A DNA stretch of 64,000 nucleotides from an uncultured Bacteroidales bacterium (GTDB lineage: Bacteria; Bacteroidota; Bacteroidia; Bacteroidales; UBA932). The stretch is taken from assembly GCA_944326305.1 (NCBI GenBank), contig CALVDL010000005.1:80255-144254 (forward strand), in the 5' to 3' direction. This document shows, piece after piece, positions 42,771 through 52,253 of this stretch. Below the pieces are notes generated by a model that was given only the letters and a program-made list of their open reading frames with translations, was not told the origin of the DNA and did no database searches. The position numbers and the translations under genes are program-made. Numbering within the stretch: the stretch's first letter is position 1; every line of letters starts with the position of its first letter.

Positions 42771-44138
42771 TCAGGGCCGCAGATACGCCCCGGTATCAAC
42801 AAGTTCACGCTGCAGTTTCTTCACGTCCACCTCAGATACCGGGACGCCGTCCAGGATTGCGATTCCGGCAGCCCGGCCCGCAGCCTCTCCCATAGCCATG
42901 CATGTGGACATGACCCTTGCAGAGGCCATTGCCTCATGTGTCATGGAGGCACACCGCCCTGCCACCAGCAGGTTGCCGACCTTTTCCGGGACAAGCATCC
43001 TGTACGGGAGGTCATAGCAGTCCTCGCACCAGTGCATAGTACAGTCGTCTCCTACACTGTGGTGTATGTCCACAGGATAGCTCGCAACACCTATCGCATC
43101 ATCGAAATGCCTGCAGGAGAGTATGTCGTCCGCCGTAAGGACGTATTTCCCCACAATGACGCGGCTCTCCCTGATTCCCATGAAAGGAGCCACCCTGTCG
43201 ATCCAGGCGTTCCTGAAACCAGGTATATAGTCCTGGAGATACCTGCGGATCTCCGGAATCTGTTCTATGGCAAGCATTTCGCCCCTGGTGTAGCTGTCCG
43301 GCGAGGTGGAGTCCGTTCCGTTTACACGTGTCATGTTGACCCAGATCTCGTCATCCGCAATCCCCGTGATGAGGATGGTCCTCGCCACCGGGATAGAATA
43401 TCCGGCGGCCCTGGCCCGGAGTATCTGCTTCCTGAAGCCGACGGTAATGAATTTCCCTTCCCTGAACTGCTCCGGAGGCATGGTGTCCATATCGAACTCG
43501 TCGCTGTGGTTGACTATGGCATCCCTCAGGGCAGGGACATCCACACCCTTCATCGAGAACATCAGTGTAGGAGGCTGCATCCCTCCGTCGGAGTCGCCCT
43601 TGCGGCACTCGACGCCGGAGAGGAAGGCGACATCCCCGTCTCCGGTGCAGTCGATCACGGTCTTCGCGAGAATGGCCTCGCGGCCCTCCTTGCTCTCGAT
43701 TATCACCCCTTTAAGCGCATCTCCGTCCTTTATCGCACCGGCACAGAATACATACATCAGTATATCCACCCCGGCTTCCCGCAGCATGTCCAGTGCCTCG
43801 GACTTGACAGCTTCAGGATCGATGATGGTAAGGCTCACATGCAGACGGCACGGCTTGTGAGCGCAGGCGGCGCCCCTGGCCTCAAGCCTGTCGATGAACT
43901 TCTGCGGCAGGCCCTTGATTATCTGGTTGCCCTTCCTGCCGAGGAAGCCCAGTATAGGCAGGCCTATTGTCATGTTCCCTCCGAGATAGCCCCTGTTCTC
44001 TATCAGCATTACCTTCACACCTTTCCTTGCGGCTGCACATGCCGCCATTATACCGGCCGGTCCTCCTCCGACCACAAGGACATCAGTCTCGCACTTGACC
44101 CTGATGCTGCGTTGAGGTTCAATTATTGTCTTGTCCAT
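42771..44138 (-). CDS. FAD-dependent oxidoreductase (FAD_oxidored family)
   Basis: 455 residues. The FAD motif DVLVVGGGPAGIMAACAAAR is at the N-terminus and GYLGGNMTIGLPILGF follows. The middle has DCTGDGDVAFLSG and the C-terminus LLVAGRCASMTHEAMASAR, which are marks of the FAD_oxidored (PF12831) family often found in carbohydrate-use loci. No signal peptide, so cytoplasmic. It is third in the kinase-transporter-oxidoreductase unit. The substrate is not known. Confidence 0.85.
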   Translation of the reverse strand: MDKTIIEPQRSIRVKCETDVLVVGGGPAGIMAACAAARKGVKVMLIENRGYLGGNMTIGLPILGFLGRKGNQIIKGLPQKFIDRLEARGAACAHKPCRLHVSLTIIDPEAVKSEALDMLREAGVDILMYVFCAGAIKDGDALKGVIIESKEGREAILAKTVIDCTGDGDVAFLSGVECRKGDSDGGMQPPTLMFSMKGVDVPALRDAIVNHSDEFDMDTMPPEQFREGKFITVGFRKQILRARAAGYSIPVARTILITGIADDEIWVNMTRVNGTDSTSPDSYTRGEMLAIEQIPEIRRYLQDYIPGFRNAWIDRVAPFMGIRESRVIVGKYVLTADDILSCRHFDDAIGVASYPVDIHHSVGDDCTMHWCEDCYDLPYRMLVPEKVGNLLVAGRCASMTHEAMASARVMSTCMAMGEAAGRAAGIAILDGVPVSEVDVKKLQRELVDTGAYLRP

Positions 44139-44187
44139 AATATCAGTATTTAATTTGATTTTCCCGGTTCCTGAAAATTGTCCCGTA

Positions 44188-45489
44188 TTATTTGACTGTC
44201 TCTTTCCTGACCATCTTCCACAGGATCAGGGACGAGATAAGGTGCATGACGCCCATTACGGCGAAAAGGAGATTGCCCATATGGGCGAGCAGCGAGCCTA
44301 TGAAAATGTTGAATACAGCACCTCCCACCGCTCCGGCACCGGCCGTTATTCCGACGACGCTGGCCACATTCTTCACAGGGAACGCCTCCGCTATCACCAC
44401 GCAGATGGTGTAGAGCCAGCTCAGGCACATTATCGCGATAAGGCTGAATATGGCGACGACAAGCAGTATCCTGCCGTCAAAAGGTATCGAAGCGCACTGG
44501 CTGACATACGGGACCGCGACGCACAGAGGGGCCACGAACGAAATGCTTATCATCATGACCTTGCGGGCTTTGAGCGCCGGCATCCCCTTCTTTACCAGAT
44601 GGTCGGACCAGACGGAGGAGAGTATCCCGCCGATGGCCCCGAAAAGGAAAGGCACTCCGCCGATATACTGTATCATATCCAGTGTCTCCTGGTGGCTCAG
44701 CCCCTGCATCTGTCCCATCTGCCTCAGATAGCCGGGCAGCCAGAAACAGCAGAAATACCATACAGGGTCGCTTATCATCCTGATGAGGAGCACTCCCCAG
44801 AGGCTTCTGGTGCCCCAGAGCCCTTTCCATGTGAAATACGGCTCCTCCGCAGCAGGTCCGGCCTCCGCGTCACGGTCCATAGTCACCGCGAGCACGTCAG
44901 GAGAAGGGTTCCTGTATACGAAAAGCCATATCAGGGCAATCACGAGCCCTGCGACACCGGAGACGATGAACACCTCATTCCACGGCAGGTACCTCGAGAT
45001 CCATGCTATCACTAAAGGAGCTATCACCGTCCCGAGGGAGCCGCCGGCGGTACACAGGCTGTTGGCCGTTGCCCTGTGGCGCTTCTCGAACCATACGGTG
45101 ACGGCCACGATCTGCCCGGCGAATATGGTAGGCTCCGCAAGGCCGAGTATGCCGCGGCATACGGTAAAGAGGACGACATCATTGGCCAGACCACCGCCGA
45201 TACATGCCAGCGACCATGCGACAATCCCCGCGAACATTACCGGCTTCGGACCGAACCTGTCTACAAGGATGCCGGACACAGGGTACATGACGGCATAGCA
45301 GATGAGGAACACGTTCACTATCCACGCGTATTCCATGTCGCCGATTGAAAAATAGTCAAGTATCTCGGGCTTGAGAATAGATAGCAGCTGCCTGTCGAGA
45401 TAGTTGCAGATGATGGCGATGAATATCGTCGCCACGATGAACAGCCTTCTTTTGCTGTGGATTTCCTTTGCGGCCATTGGTTTAAACAT
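44188..45489 (-). CDS. MFS transporter, hexuronate/ACS-like
   Basis: About 433 residues, 12 membrane segments. The first segment reads FIAIICNYLDRQLLSILKPE, closely resembling the NYLDRQ motif of ExuT-type anion:cation symporters. RFGPKPVMFAG and GILGLAEPTIFAGQ are further MFS signatures. It should import a sugar acid or similar anion. Its ATG at 45489 overlaps the stop of the FGGY kinase gene by 8 bases (ATGTTTAA), suggesting coupling; an ATG at 45477 is an alternative, and much longer frames reach into the kinase gene and are unlikely. Confidence 0.83.
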   Translation of the reverse strand: MFKPMAAKEIHSKRRLFIVATIFIAIICNYLDRQLLSILKPEILDYFSIGDMEYAWIVNVFLICYAVMYPVSGILVDRFGPKPVMFAGIVAWSLACIGGGLANDVVLFTVCRGILGLAEPTIFAGQIVAVTVWFEKRHRATANSLCTAGGSLGTVIAPLVIAWISRYLPWNEVFIVSGVAGLVIALIWLFVYRNPSPDVLAVTMDRDAEAGPAAEEPYFTWKGLWGTRSLWGVLLIRMISDPVWYFCCFWLPGYLRQMGQMQGLSHQETLDMIQYIGGVPFLFGAIGGILSSVWSDHLVKKGMPALKARKVMMISISFVAPLCVAVPYVSQCASIPFDGRILLVVAIFSLIAIMCLSWLYTICVVIAEAFPVKNVASVVGITAGAGAVGGAVFNIFIGSLLAHMGNLLFAVMGVMHLISSLILWKMVRKETVK

Positions 45490-47137
45490 AAAAATGATCC
45501 ATGAACGAACCCAATGATATGTACCGCCTGTACCTGGCGTCAAGAACCGGTGCGGAATTTCCGTCAGGGGTGTATTCCGTGCGGCACGGCGGACACATGC
45601 GGCTCTGCGCCTCAGGGACGGATGCATATATGCCGGATGCCACTGCGGCATTCACAGCGGCGCCCAGGGCGCAAGGCAGGCTGCTGCCGGAAACCTTGAT
45701 AGGCTTCCCGGTGACATTGGCGAGCATCTGCATTATGAAAGGGGACTTAAGCGCTATGCCTCCGACAGCGACCATATCCTCTACCGCCACTCCCCCGTCT
45801 ACAAGATGCTCTATGACAGCCCTCGTGGCGAAAGCCGCCGCCTCGGAAAGCGCATAGTAGAACTCCGGTGCGGAATCCGCAAGGGAAAGCCCCGCCACCG
45901 CTGCCTTCAGGCCCGGCCTCGGGTCAGGGCTGCGCCTGCCGTTGAAATGGTCGGTGGCCACAGGCGCATCCGCGGCCGCCTGTATCTTCCCCGCACATTC
46001 TCCCAGAAGGCCCAGCATCCTGTTTTCAGCGTCGGCGCAGAATTTATGCACCTCTCCGCTCCCGGACATCTTGCCGAAGGTATCCAGCGGCCAGCTGAGC
46101 AGCCTCTTGAGCCATGCGAAAATATCCCCGAAAGCCGACATCCCGGACTCGAACCCGATCATGCCAGGGATGATGGAGCCGTCCACCTGCCCGAATATGC
46201 CTTCTATCTGCCTTCCCTTCATCTCCTCCGCAGGCATGACCGCCATGTGGCAGGCGGAAGTGCCGAGGTTGAGCACCATCGTACCATATGCTATACCCGC
46301 ACCGACAGCCCCCGCATGGGCGTCTATGCAGCCGGTGCAGACAACCACATCCTCACCCAGGCCGGTCTTCTCTGCCCATTCGCCGCACAGCCTGCCGGCA
46401 GGGACGGTATTTCCGGCCACAGACGCAGGGAGGTTCGAGGCCACCCTTCCCGTAGCCGCATCCATTGCGGCGAAGAACTCCGCAGGAGGGAATCCGCCCC
46501 AGTCCTCCGCCCACATCATCTTCGAGCCGGCGGCGCACCGGCCGACCTTCATTGCGGAGATGTCCCTGCATCCGGTAAGGACAGCAGGTATCCAGTCGCA
46601 CAGCTCCACTGCTGTCCATGCGCTCTCGCGCAGGCGGGCGGAACCCTTCATTATATGCATTATCTTGGACCAGTAACATTCGGCTGAATAGTATCCTCCG
46701 CAATATTTCATATAGCCGGCGCCGCTCCTGCGGACTGCATCCGTGATCAGGCCGGACTCGGCCACAGCCGTATGGTCTTTCCACAGTACGAACATGGCAT
46801 CCCTGTCATCAGCATATTCCGGCTTGAGCGACAGCGGCATGCCGCTCCGGTCCACAAGGCACGGCGTGCTCGAGGTGGTATCCACCCCCACAGCCCTGAC
46901 CCGCCCGGGGTCCGGGCACTTTGAAACCACGTCCTTCAGCACATGCTCAAGGCCTTCCAGAAAATCCAGGGGGTGCTGCCTGAAGCAGGACGAGGCCACA
47001 TCGGTGTACCTGCCCTCTCCCCATCTGAGGTAACGGAATTCGGATTCAGCGACTTCCCGTCCGTTCCCGGCATCAACGAGCAGGGCACGGACGGAGTCGG
47101 AACCGAAATCCACTCCTATAATATAAAAAGAATCCAT
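45482..47137 (-). CDS. FGGY-family carbohydrate kinase (ribulokinase-like)
   Basis: About 551 residues. The first phosphate loop FYIIGVDFGSDSVRALLVDA is typical of ribulokinase-like FGGY enzymes. VGVDTTSSTPCLVD, a kinase-type ELCDWIPAVLTGC segment, and the C-terminal VAVGGIALKSPFIMQMLANV ATP-binding segment are present. It would phosphorylate a ketose or polyol. No arabinose isomerase or ribulose-phosphate epimerase gene lies nearby, so L-ribulose is not assured. The start at 47137 is used; the longer frame to 47203 has no conserved sequence. It is divergent from the SusC gene. Confidence 0.85.
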   Translation of the reverse strand: MDSFYIIGVDFGSDSVRALLVDAGNGREVAESEFRYLRWGEGRYTDVASSCFRQHPLDFLEGLEHVLKDVVSKCPDPGRVRAVGVDTTSSTPCLVDRSGMPLSLKPEYADDRDAMFVLWKDHTAVAESGLITDAVRRSGAGYMKYCGGYYSAECYWSKIMHIMKGSARLRESAWTAVELCDWIPAVLTGCRDISAMKVGRCAAGSKMMWAEDWGGFPPAEFFAAMDAATGRVASNLPASVAGNTVPAGRLCGEWAEKTGLGEDVVVCTGCIDAHAGAVGAGIAYGTMVLNLGTSACHMAVMPAEEMKGRQIEGIFGQVDGSIIPGMIGFESGMSAFGDIFAWLKRLLSWPLDTFGKMSGSGEVHKFCADAENRMLGLLGECAGKIQAAADAPVATDHFNGRRSPDPRPGLKAAVAGLSLADSAPEFYYALSEAAAFATRAVIEHLVDGGVAVEDMVAVGGIALKSPFIMQMLANVTGKPIKVSGSSLPCALGAAVNAAVASGIYASVPEAQSRMCPPCRTEYTPDGNSAPVLDARYRRYISLGSFMDHFYV

Positions 47138-47191
47138 AACAGACTTGATTATCCAAATGCGAAAATATGAAAAATAAGTTAAAAATGAAAC

Positions 47192-47217
47192 TTTTTGAAA
47201 CAATATTTGTTCAAAAA
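47192..47217. promoter_or_regulatory. Palindromic operator candidate in the kinase/SusC divergent region
   Basis: Two arms, TTTTTGAAACAA (47192-47203) and TTGTTCAAAAA (47207-47217), form an inverted repeat with one bulged base around TAT. It lies in the 192-bp gap between two divergent transcription units. The A14 run that follows (47213-47226) is also notable. A regulator binding here could control both units. Confidence 0.5.
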
Positions 47218-47329
47218 AAAAAAAAATGACTTAATTTGGAATCGAAATGAAAAAATTGTTGCAAAAATGATAAAACAATAAAAACAGGTTTCAACTTTAT
47301 TACATTTCAGTTAAAACGACAACTCAACT

Positions 47330-50300
47330 ATGACCATTATGGGAAATCCAAACTTCACAAAAACGTTGATGGCACTCATGGTCCTGCTGTCATGCCAGAG
47401 CATGTTTGCCCAGTCGGAGATAAGAGGGAAAATTTCCGACTCCAACGGAGAGCCTCTTATAGGCGCCGCAGTGATAATAGCCGGACCTTCAGGTTCGAGC
47501 GCTATCACCAATGAAGAAGGAATCTTTTCTCTGACCGCCGAAAAAGGCCAGGTGATGACCGTCTCCTACATAGGCTACAAGGACGAGAGCGTCACCGTCA
47601 CAGACAGGTCCTTCTACAACATCGTACTTGAAAGCGACCAGCTTTTCATCGATGAGACGGTAGTCGTAGGATACGGCACGCAAAAGAAAGTGAACCTGAC
47701 AGGCTCGGTGGCAACGATGGACGCCGACGCACTCAACGGAAAGCCGATCCTCCAGACGAGCGCCGCACTCCAGGGAATGATACCGGGAGTGACGGTAACG
47801 ACCCAGTCGGGAGGCCCTGGCGATGACGGAGGTGTGATCAGGATCAGGGGTATCAATTCCTTCGGAGGAAGCTCTACAGCCCCGCTGGTGCTGATCGACG
47901 GTATTGAAGGCAGCCTCGACAGCGTAGACCCCGAACTCATAGAATCGATTTCTGTCCTCAAGGACGCCGCATCGTCTTCCATCTACGGTTCCAGGGCGGC
48001 AAACGGCGTCATCCTCGTGACCACGAAGCGAGGGACTACCGACAAGTTCTCCATCTCCTATTCCGGATATGTCGGCTGGCAGAGGCCTACAGACCTTCCT
48101 GACATGGTCAACGCACTGGAATACAAGGAACTCACAAACGCCACGAACATCCAGGACGGGAAAGACCCTACATATGACGAGGAAACCATGTACCTCTGGA
48201 GCAAGAACGTCGGCAAGGACCAGGACCTCTACCCTGACACCGACTGGCAGAAGGCTGTCCTCACAGGCTCCGGATTCACTCACAACCACTCAGTTTCCCT
48301 GGGCATCGGGACCGAAAGGATAAAGATGCTCACCACCTTCGGCTACGCCAACCAGGACGGTCTCATAGAGAACTCCGGCTACCAGAGGTTCTCTTTCAGG
48401 AACAATGCGGATGTCATCTTCAACGACAAGCTCTCCATGAAGATGGACATCTCGTTCTCCAACGGTGACAAGATAAAGTCCCCTTATCAGGGCACAATAT
48501 TCAACTACATGAACACCCGTCCGGCCGACATACCGAACCAGTTCTCCACCGGGCTGTACAACGGCCTCGGGGTCCAGGGAAACAACCCTGTAGCGCTGAT
48601 GAAGTACGGAGGCCAGAACAAGAACAACACCATACGCCTCTCCGGAGCGGTAACCCTCATATACAAGCCTGTGAAATGGCTGACCCTGCAGGGGATGGTG
48701 GCACCCCGCTACTCCACAAGCAACAGCCACAACTGGAAAAAGCCCGTAATCACATACCAGGACATGGACGGGACCGGAGAACTCACATCTACCTCGTTCG
48801 CGACTCTCACCGAAAGCGCCTCGAGGTCATTCTACGGAAACTACAACTTCCTCGCGACATTCCAGAACACGTTCAAGGGCGGCCATGACCTGAAGGTAAT
48901 CCTCGGAACCGAGAGGAATACGTATGACTACAACTACCTCATGGCTTACAGGGAAGTGTTCAACTACGACGACTACGACCAGATAGACGCCGGCGAAATC
49001 GAGAACATGGACAACGGCGGCCACCGCTACCAGTGGGCGATACAGTCTTTCTTCGGCAGGATCAACTACAACTTCAAAGAACGCTATCTCATAGAGGCCA
49101 ACCTGAGGATCGACGGATCATCGAGATTCACCAAATCCAACAGGTGGGGATACTTCCCGTCCGTGTCAGCCGCATGGAGAATCTCCGAGGAACCTTTCAT
49201 GAAGAACGTAAAGCATGTAATCAACGGGCTCAAGCTCAGGGCCTCATACGGAACGCTCGGTAACCAGAACCTGGCCGGAGGAGATGCCGCAAGCTACTAC
49301 CCTACCACAGAGAACCTTGCAACGGGGCAGATCTCGATGAATGACAACATCTACTCCCTCGTCACCCTGAACACCCTTGCCAACCCGGACATCAAGTGGG
49401 AGACCACATCAATGGTGGACGTGGGTATCGACCTGTCCCTCATCAACAAGATAAGCATCACGGCAGACTGGTACCACAAGATCACTGACGACATCCTGAT
49501 GAAGCTGGACCTCCCTATGGGACTCGGGCTCAACTCACCTTACCAGAACGCAGGCACGGTGAAGAACACAGGATGGGAAGTCAGCGTGGCATACAACGAC
49601 CAGTGGGGAGACTTCTCGTTCGGGGCACAGGCAAACCTCTCCGATGTCCGCAACGAAATCGTCGACATGCGGGGCAAGACCTCGACCAGCGGTGTGCTGC
49701 GCAACCAGGAGGGGCACTCTATCGCCAGCATCTACACCATGAAGAGCCTCGGGATAATCCGCACACAGGAAGAAGCCGACTGGGTGAACGCCAACTGCCC
49801 GCAGTTCAACGAGACAGTGCAGATAGGCGACATCCGTTATGAGGACGTGGACCAGAACGGCTCGGTGGACGAGAACGACAAGACCTTCGTAGGCAGCACC
49901 ATCCCGCGATACACCTACAGCCTGAACCTCAACTTCGGATGGAAAGGGCTTCACCTCGGTGTCCTTCTGCAGGGCGTGGGCAAAGCCGACGGCTTCCTCA
50001 ACTCCTACTATGTGATGCCAGGATATTCCGGAGGTACCTTCCGCACGGAATACCTTGACTATGCGTGGTCAGAGAACCCGGACGGCTCCACCCCGAGACT
50101 GACCAGCGACAACAAAAACAACTGGTACAACTCCTCCTACTGGATGAGAAGCGCCGCATACCTGAGGGTCAAGAACGTACAGCTCGGGTACTACCTCCCG
50201 AAAAAATGGATGAACCGCATAAAGATGCAGTCCATCTATGTATACGCAAGCGCACAGAACCTGTTCACATTCAGCAATTTCTGGGACGGATACGACCCTG

Positions 50301-50413
50301 AGGTCGGATATGGCGGAAGTTCCAGCGGCGATTTCGATGTCGTCAGCCTCGGCTCGGCCAACAACTATCCACAGGTAAAAACATTCACCGTCGGTCTCCA
50401 AATCAAATTCTAA
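47330..50413 (+). CDS. SusC/RagA-family TonB-dependent receptor
   Basis: 1027 residues. Signal peptide is followed by a carboxypeptidase-like domain (IRGKISDSNGEPLIGAAVII, residues ~32-110), the segment DETVVVGYGTQKKVNLTGSV, and the plug with PLVLIDGIEGSLDSVDPE and SIYGSRAANGVILVTTKRG. The rest is a 22-strand outer-membrane barrel ending VKTFTVGLQIKF. It imports a ligand captured by SusD using TonB energy. It heads a five-gene unit with SusD and phosphoesterase genes but without any glycoside hydrolase. No canonical -7 box was found upstream. Confidence 0.96.
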   Translation: MTIMGNPNFTKTLMALMVLLSCQSMFAQSEIRGKISDSNGEPLIGAAVIIAGPSGSSAITNEEGIFSLTAEKGQVMTVSYIGYKDESVTVTDRSFYNIVLESDQLFIDETVVVGYGTQKKVNLTGSVATMDADALNGKPILQTSAALQGMIPGVTVTTQSGGPGDDGGVIRIRGINSFGGSSTAPLVLIDGIEGSLDSVDPELIESISVLKDAASSSIYGSRAANGVILVTTKRGTTDKFSISYSGYVGWQRPTDLPDMVNALEYKELTNATNIQDGKDPTYDEETMYLWSKNVGKDQDLYPDTDWQKAVLTGSGFTHNHSVSLGIGTERIKMLTTFGYANQDGLIENSGYQRFSFRNNADVIFNDKLSMKMDISFSNGDKIKSPYQGTIFNYMNTRPADIPNQFSTGLYNGLGVQGNNPVALMKYGGQNKNNTIRLSGAVTLIYKPVKWLTLQGMVAPRYSTSNSHNWKKPVITYQDMDGTGELTSTSFATLTESASRSFYGNYNFLATFQNTFKGGHDLKVILGTERNTYDYNYLMAYREVFNYDDYDQIDAGEIENMDNGGHRYQWAIQSFFGRINYNFKERYLIEANLRIDGSSRFTKSNRWGYFPSVSAAWRISEEPFMKNVKHVINGLKLRASYGTLGNQNLAGGDAASYYPTTENLATGQISMNDNIYSLVTLNTLANPDIKWETTSMVDVGIDLSLINKISITADWYHKITDDILMKLDLPMGLGLNSPYQNAGTVKNTGWEVSVAYNDQWGDFSFGAQANLSDVRNEIVDMRGKTSTSGVLRNQEGHSIASIYTMKSLGIIRTQEEADWVNANCPQFNETVQIGDIRYEDVDQNGSVDENDKTFVGSTIPRYTYSLNLNFGWKGLHLGVLLQGVGKADGFLNSYYVMPGYSGGTFRTEYLDYAWSENPDGSTPRLTSDNKNNWYNSSYWMRSAAYLRVKNVQLGYYLPKKWMNRIKMQSIYVYASAQNLFTFSNFWDGYDPEVGYGGSSSGDFDVVSLGSANNYPQVKTFTVGLQIKF

Positions 50414-50426
50414 AGGGAAACAAGCA

Positions 50427-52241
50427 ATGAAAAACAGAATACTTACACTGGCTGCGATCAGCGCCATCTGCCTGACAGGATGCTCCCTTGACAGGGAATA
50501 CCTCAACGGTCCGAACGCATCCACTTTTCCTGCCTCCAAAGAGGAAGTAGAGGCCGGGGTATTCGCCGCATACAAGGGGCTGGGCCTCCTGACGGCAAGC
50601 GACACCCCGTATCCCGGGATACAGGACAACGCGTCCGACATCGGCGCCGGACGACTGAACTCCAGCAACTACAACGACCAGCAGACAGGCAAGCTCACCC
50701 CGACAAACCCCTGGGTGACAAAGGTATATGACAACATCTACAAGACCGTGGCAAGGGCGAACCTGGTACTGGACAATATCGACAAGGTCAAAGACCAGAT
50801 GACAGAGCAGGAATACAACATGTACAAGGCCGAGCTCCTTCTTGTCAGGAGCTACTGCTTCGACCTGGGCTGCCAGATGTTCGGTGACATACCTTACCTC
50901 GACCATACATTGTCCCTGGGGGACACATATACAAGGACCCCGAAAGAAGAGGTCATATCAAAAATACTTGACAATGACCTGAAAGACGAGATGCTAGACT
51001 ACCTCCCCGTAAGGCACAACAAGTCCAGCTACGGGTTCGTCCGCCTCGGACGTGTGGGCGCATACGGGCTCAAGGCGCGTATATGCCTGAACTGGGGCAG
51101 GTACGAAGAGGCGGCAAAATATGCGGACATGGCACTGCAGCTCTCCATCGAAGCAGGATACTCCCTCACTCCGCTTGACATAAGCATGTGCGGGAAGGAC
51201 TACACAGAGGGCGAGCCGCTGCCTACAGCGCTTTTCGGCGTGACAGGGAGCAAGAGCAGCGACGAATGGATATGGGGGCTCGAATTCAACACCATGATCA
51301 GCGGCAACCAGCACAATTCCGAATACTACGCTGCACCGCGCATCGCCGGAGGCTGCTCATATTTCAGCCCGACACAGGCATTCCTGGATGCCATACAGTG
51401 CACAGACGGGAAATCGATAGTGGAATCAGACCTGTTCGACTGGAAAAACCCGTGGAAGAACAGGGACCCGAGGCTCGACCTTTATTGTGTCAGACCCGGT
51501 TCACGTGTACTCGGCATACAGTTCGAGACCAATCCGTCCGTACAGAAAGTACTGAACTACAACAACGATCCGGCAGGGGTCGAAATGACAAATTCAGAGG
51601 CATACGGGACAAAGTCGGAATACGGGGCGAACGGCTCCAAGGGACCTTGCGGCTACCTGTGGAGGAAATATCTTGACATCGAGGAATACAAATACAACAG
51701 CAACAGTTTCGGGACCTCTTCAGTCTGCGTACTCAGCTTCCCTCTGATGAGGCTCGCGGAACTCTACCTCATACGGGCAGAAGCCAACATAGAATGGGAC
51801 GGCGGGAATCTCGCCCAGGCAAAATCCGATATTGAGACCGTACGTTCACGCGTAAGCATGCCAGCCTTGAGCGACGCATCCAGGGAAGGACTGAGGTCAG
51901 CCCTCAGATACGAAAGGATGGTAGAACTGTGCAACGAGGGGTTCCGGTGGTTCGACATCCGGCGGTGGGGAATAGCCGAGACAGTAATATCCGGCACCCT
52001 GTACGCACCGGCCCTCAACGGGGATGTATCAAACGCCAAGCCGATAATCGACGAAAACTGGCACGCGACATATTCGTCCAACATGTCATTCGACGGCAAG
52101 TCCATAAACCTCCGCAAGTTCATAACCATGAGCTATGACCCGCAGAAGGACGTCGTATGGCCGATACCTGAAGACGAAATCGTGGCCAATCCTCTTATCA
52201 AGCAGAACCCCGGCTATGCCGGAGCAGCAGAAGAAGAATAA
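50427..52241 (+). CDS. SusD/RagB-family outer-membrane lipoprotein
   Basis: 604 residues with lipobox CLTGC. The N-terminus EVEAGVFAAYKGLGLL, the TPR-like helices (YDNIYKTVARANLVLDNIDK, YKAELLLVRSYCFDLGCQMF) and the C-terminal RYERMVELCNEGFRWFDIRR are classical SusD features. It binds ligand at the cell surface and passes it to the adjacent SusC. It follows SusC by 13 bp. Confidence 0.96.
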   Translation: MKNRILTLAAISAICLTGCSLDREYLNGPNASTFPASKEEVEAGVFAAYKGLGLLTASDTPYPGIQDNASDIGAGRLNSSNYNDQQTGKLTPTNPWVTKVYDNIYKTVARANLVLDNIDKVKDQMTEQEYNMYKAELLLVRSYCFDLGCQMFGDIPYLDHTLSLGDTYTRTPKEEVISKILDNDLKDEMLDYLPVRHNKSSYGFVRLGRVGAYGLKARICLNWGRYEEAAKYADMALQLSIEAGYSLTPLDISMCGKDYTEGEPLPTALFGVTGSKSSDEWIWGLEFNTMISGNQHNSEYYAAPRIAGGCSYFSPTQAFLDAIQCTDGKSIVESDLFDWKNPWKNRDPRLDLYCVRPGSRVLGIQFETNPSVQKVLNYNNDPAGVEMTNSEAYGTKSEYGANGSKGPCGYLWRKYLDIEEYKYNSNSFGTSSVCVLSFPLMRLAELYLIRAEANIEWDGGNLAQAKSDIETVRSRVSMPALSDASREGLRSALRYERMVELCNEGFRWFDIRRWGIAETVISGTLYAPALNGDVSNAKPIIDENWHATYSSNMSFDGKSINLRKFITMSYDPQKDVVWPIPEDEIVANPLIKQNPGYAGAAEEE

Positions 52242-52253
52242 ACTGCCTCTCAC

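Noticed and set aside
42936..44153. A 405-codon plus-strand frame opposite the FAD oxidoreductase
   Set aside because: No motif or signal was found, and the minus-strand gene has full FAD-binding signatures.
45806..46687. A 293-codon plus-strand frame opposite the FGGY kinase
   Set aside because: Antisense shadow; the kinase motifs on the minus strand are unambiguous.
45482..47137. Naming the FGGY kinase araB
   Set aside because: The first motif resembles ribulokinase but no arabinose genes are nearby, so the specific name is not supported.
47213..47226. A14 run as a phase-variation tract
   Set aside because: A-runs are common in AT-rich Bacteroidota promoters; it is intergenic and not at the spacer of an identified promoter.
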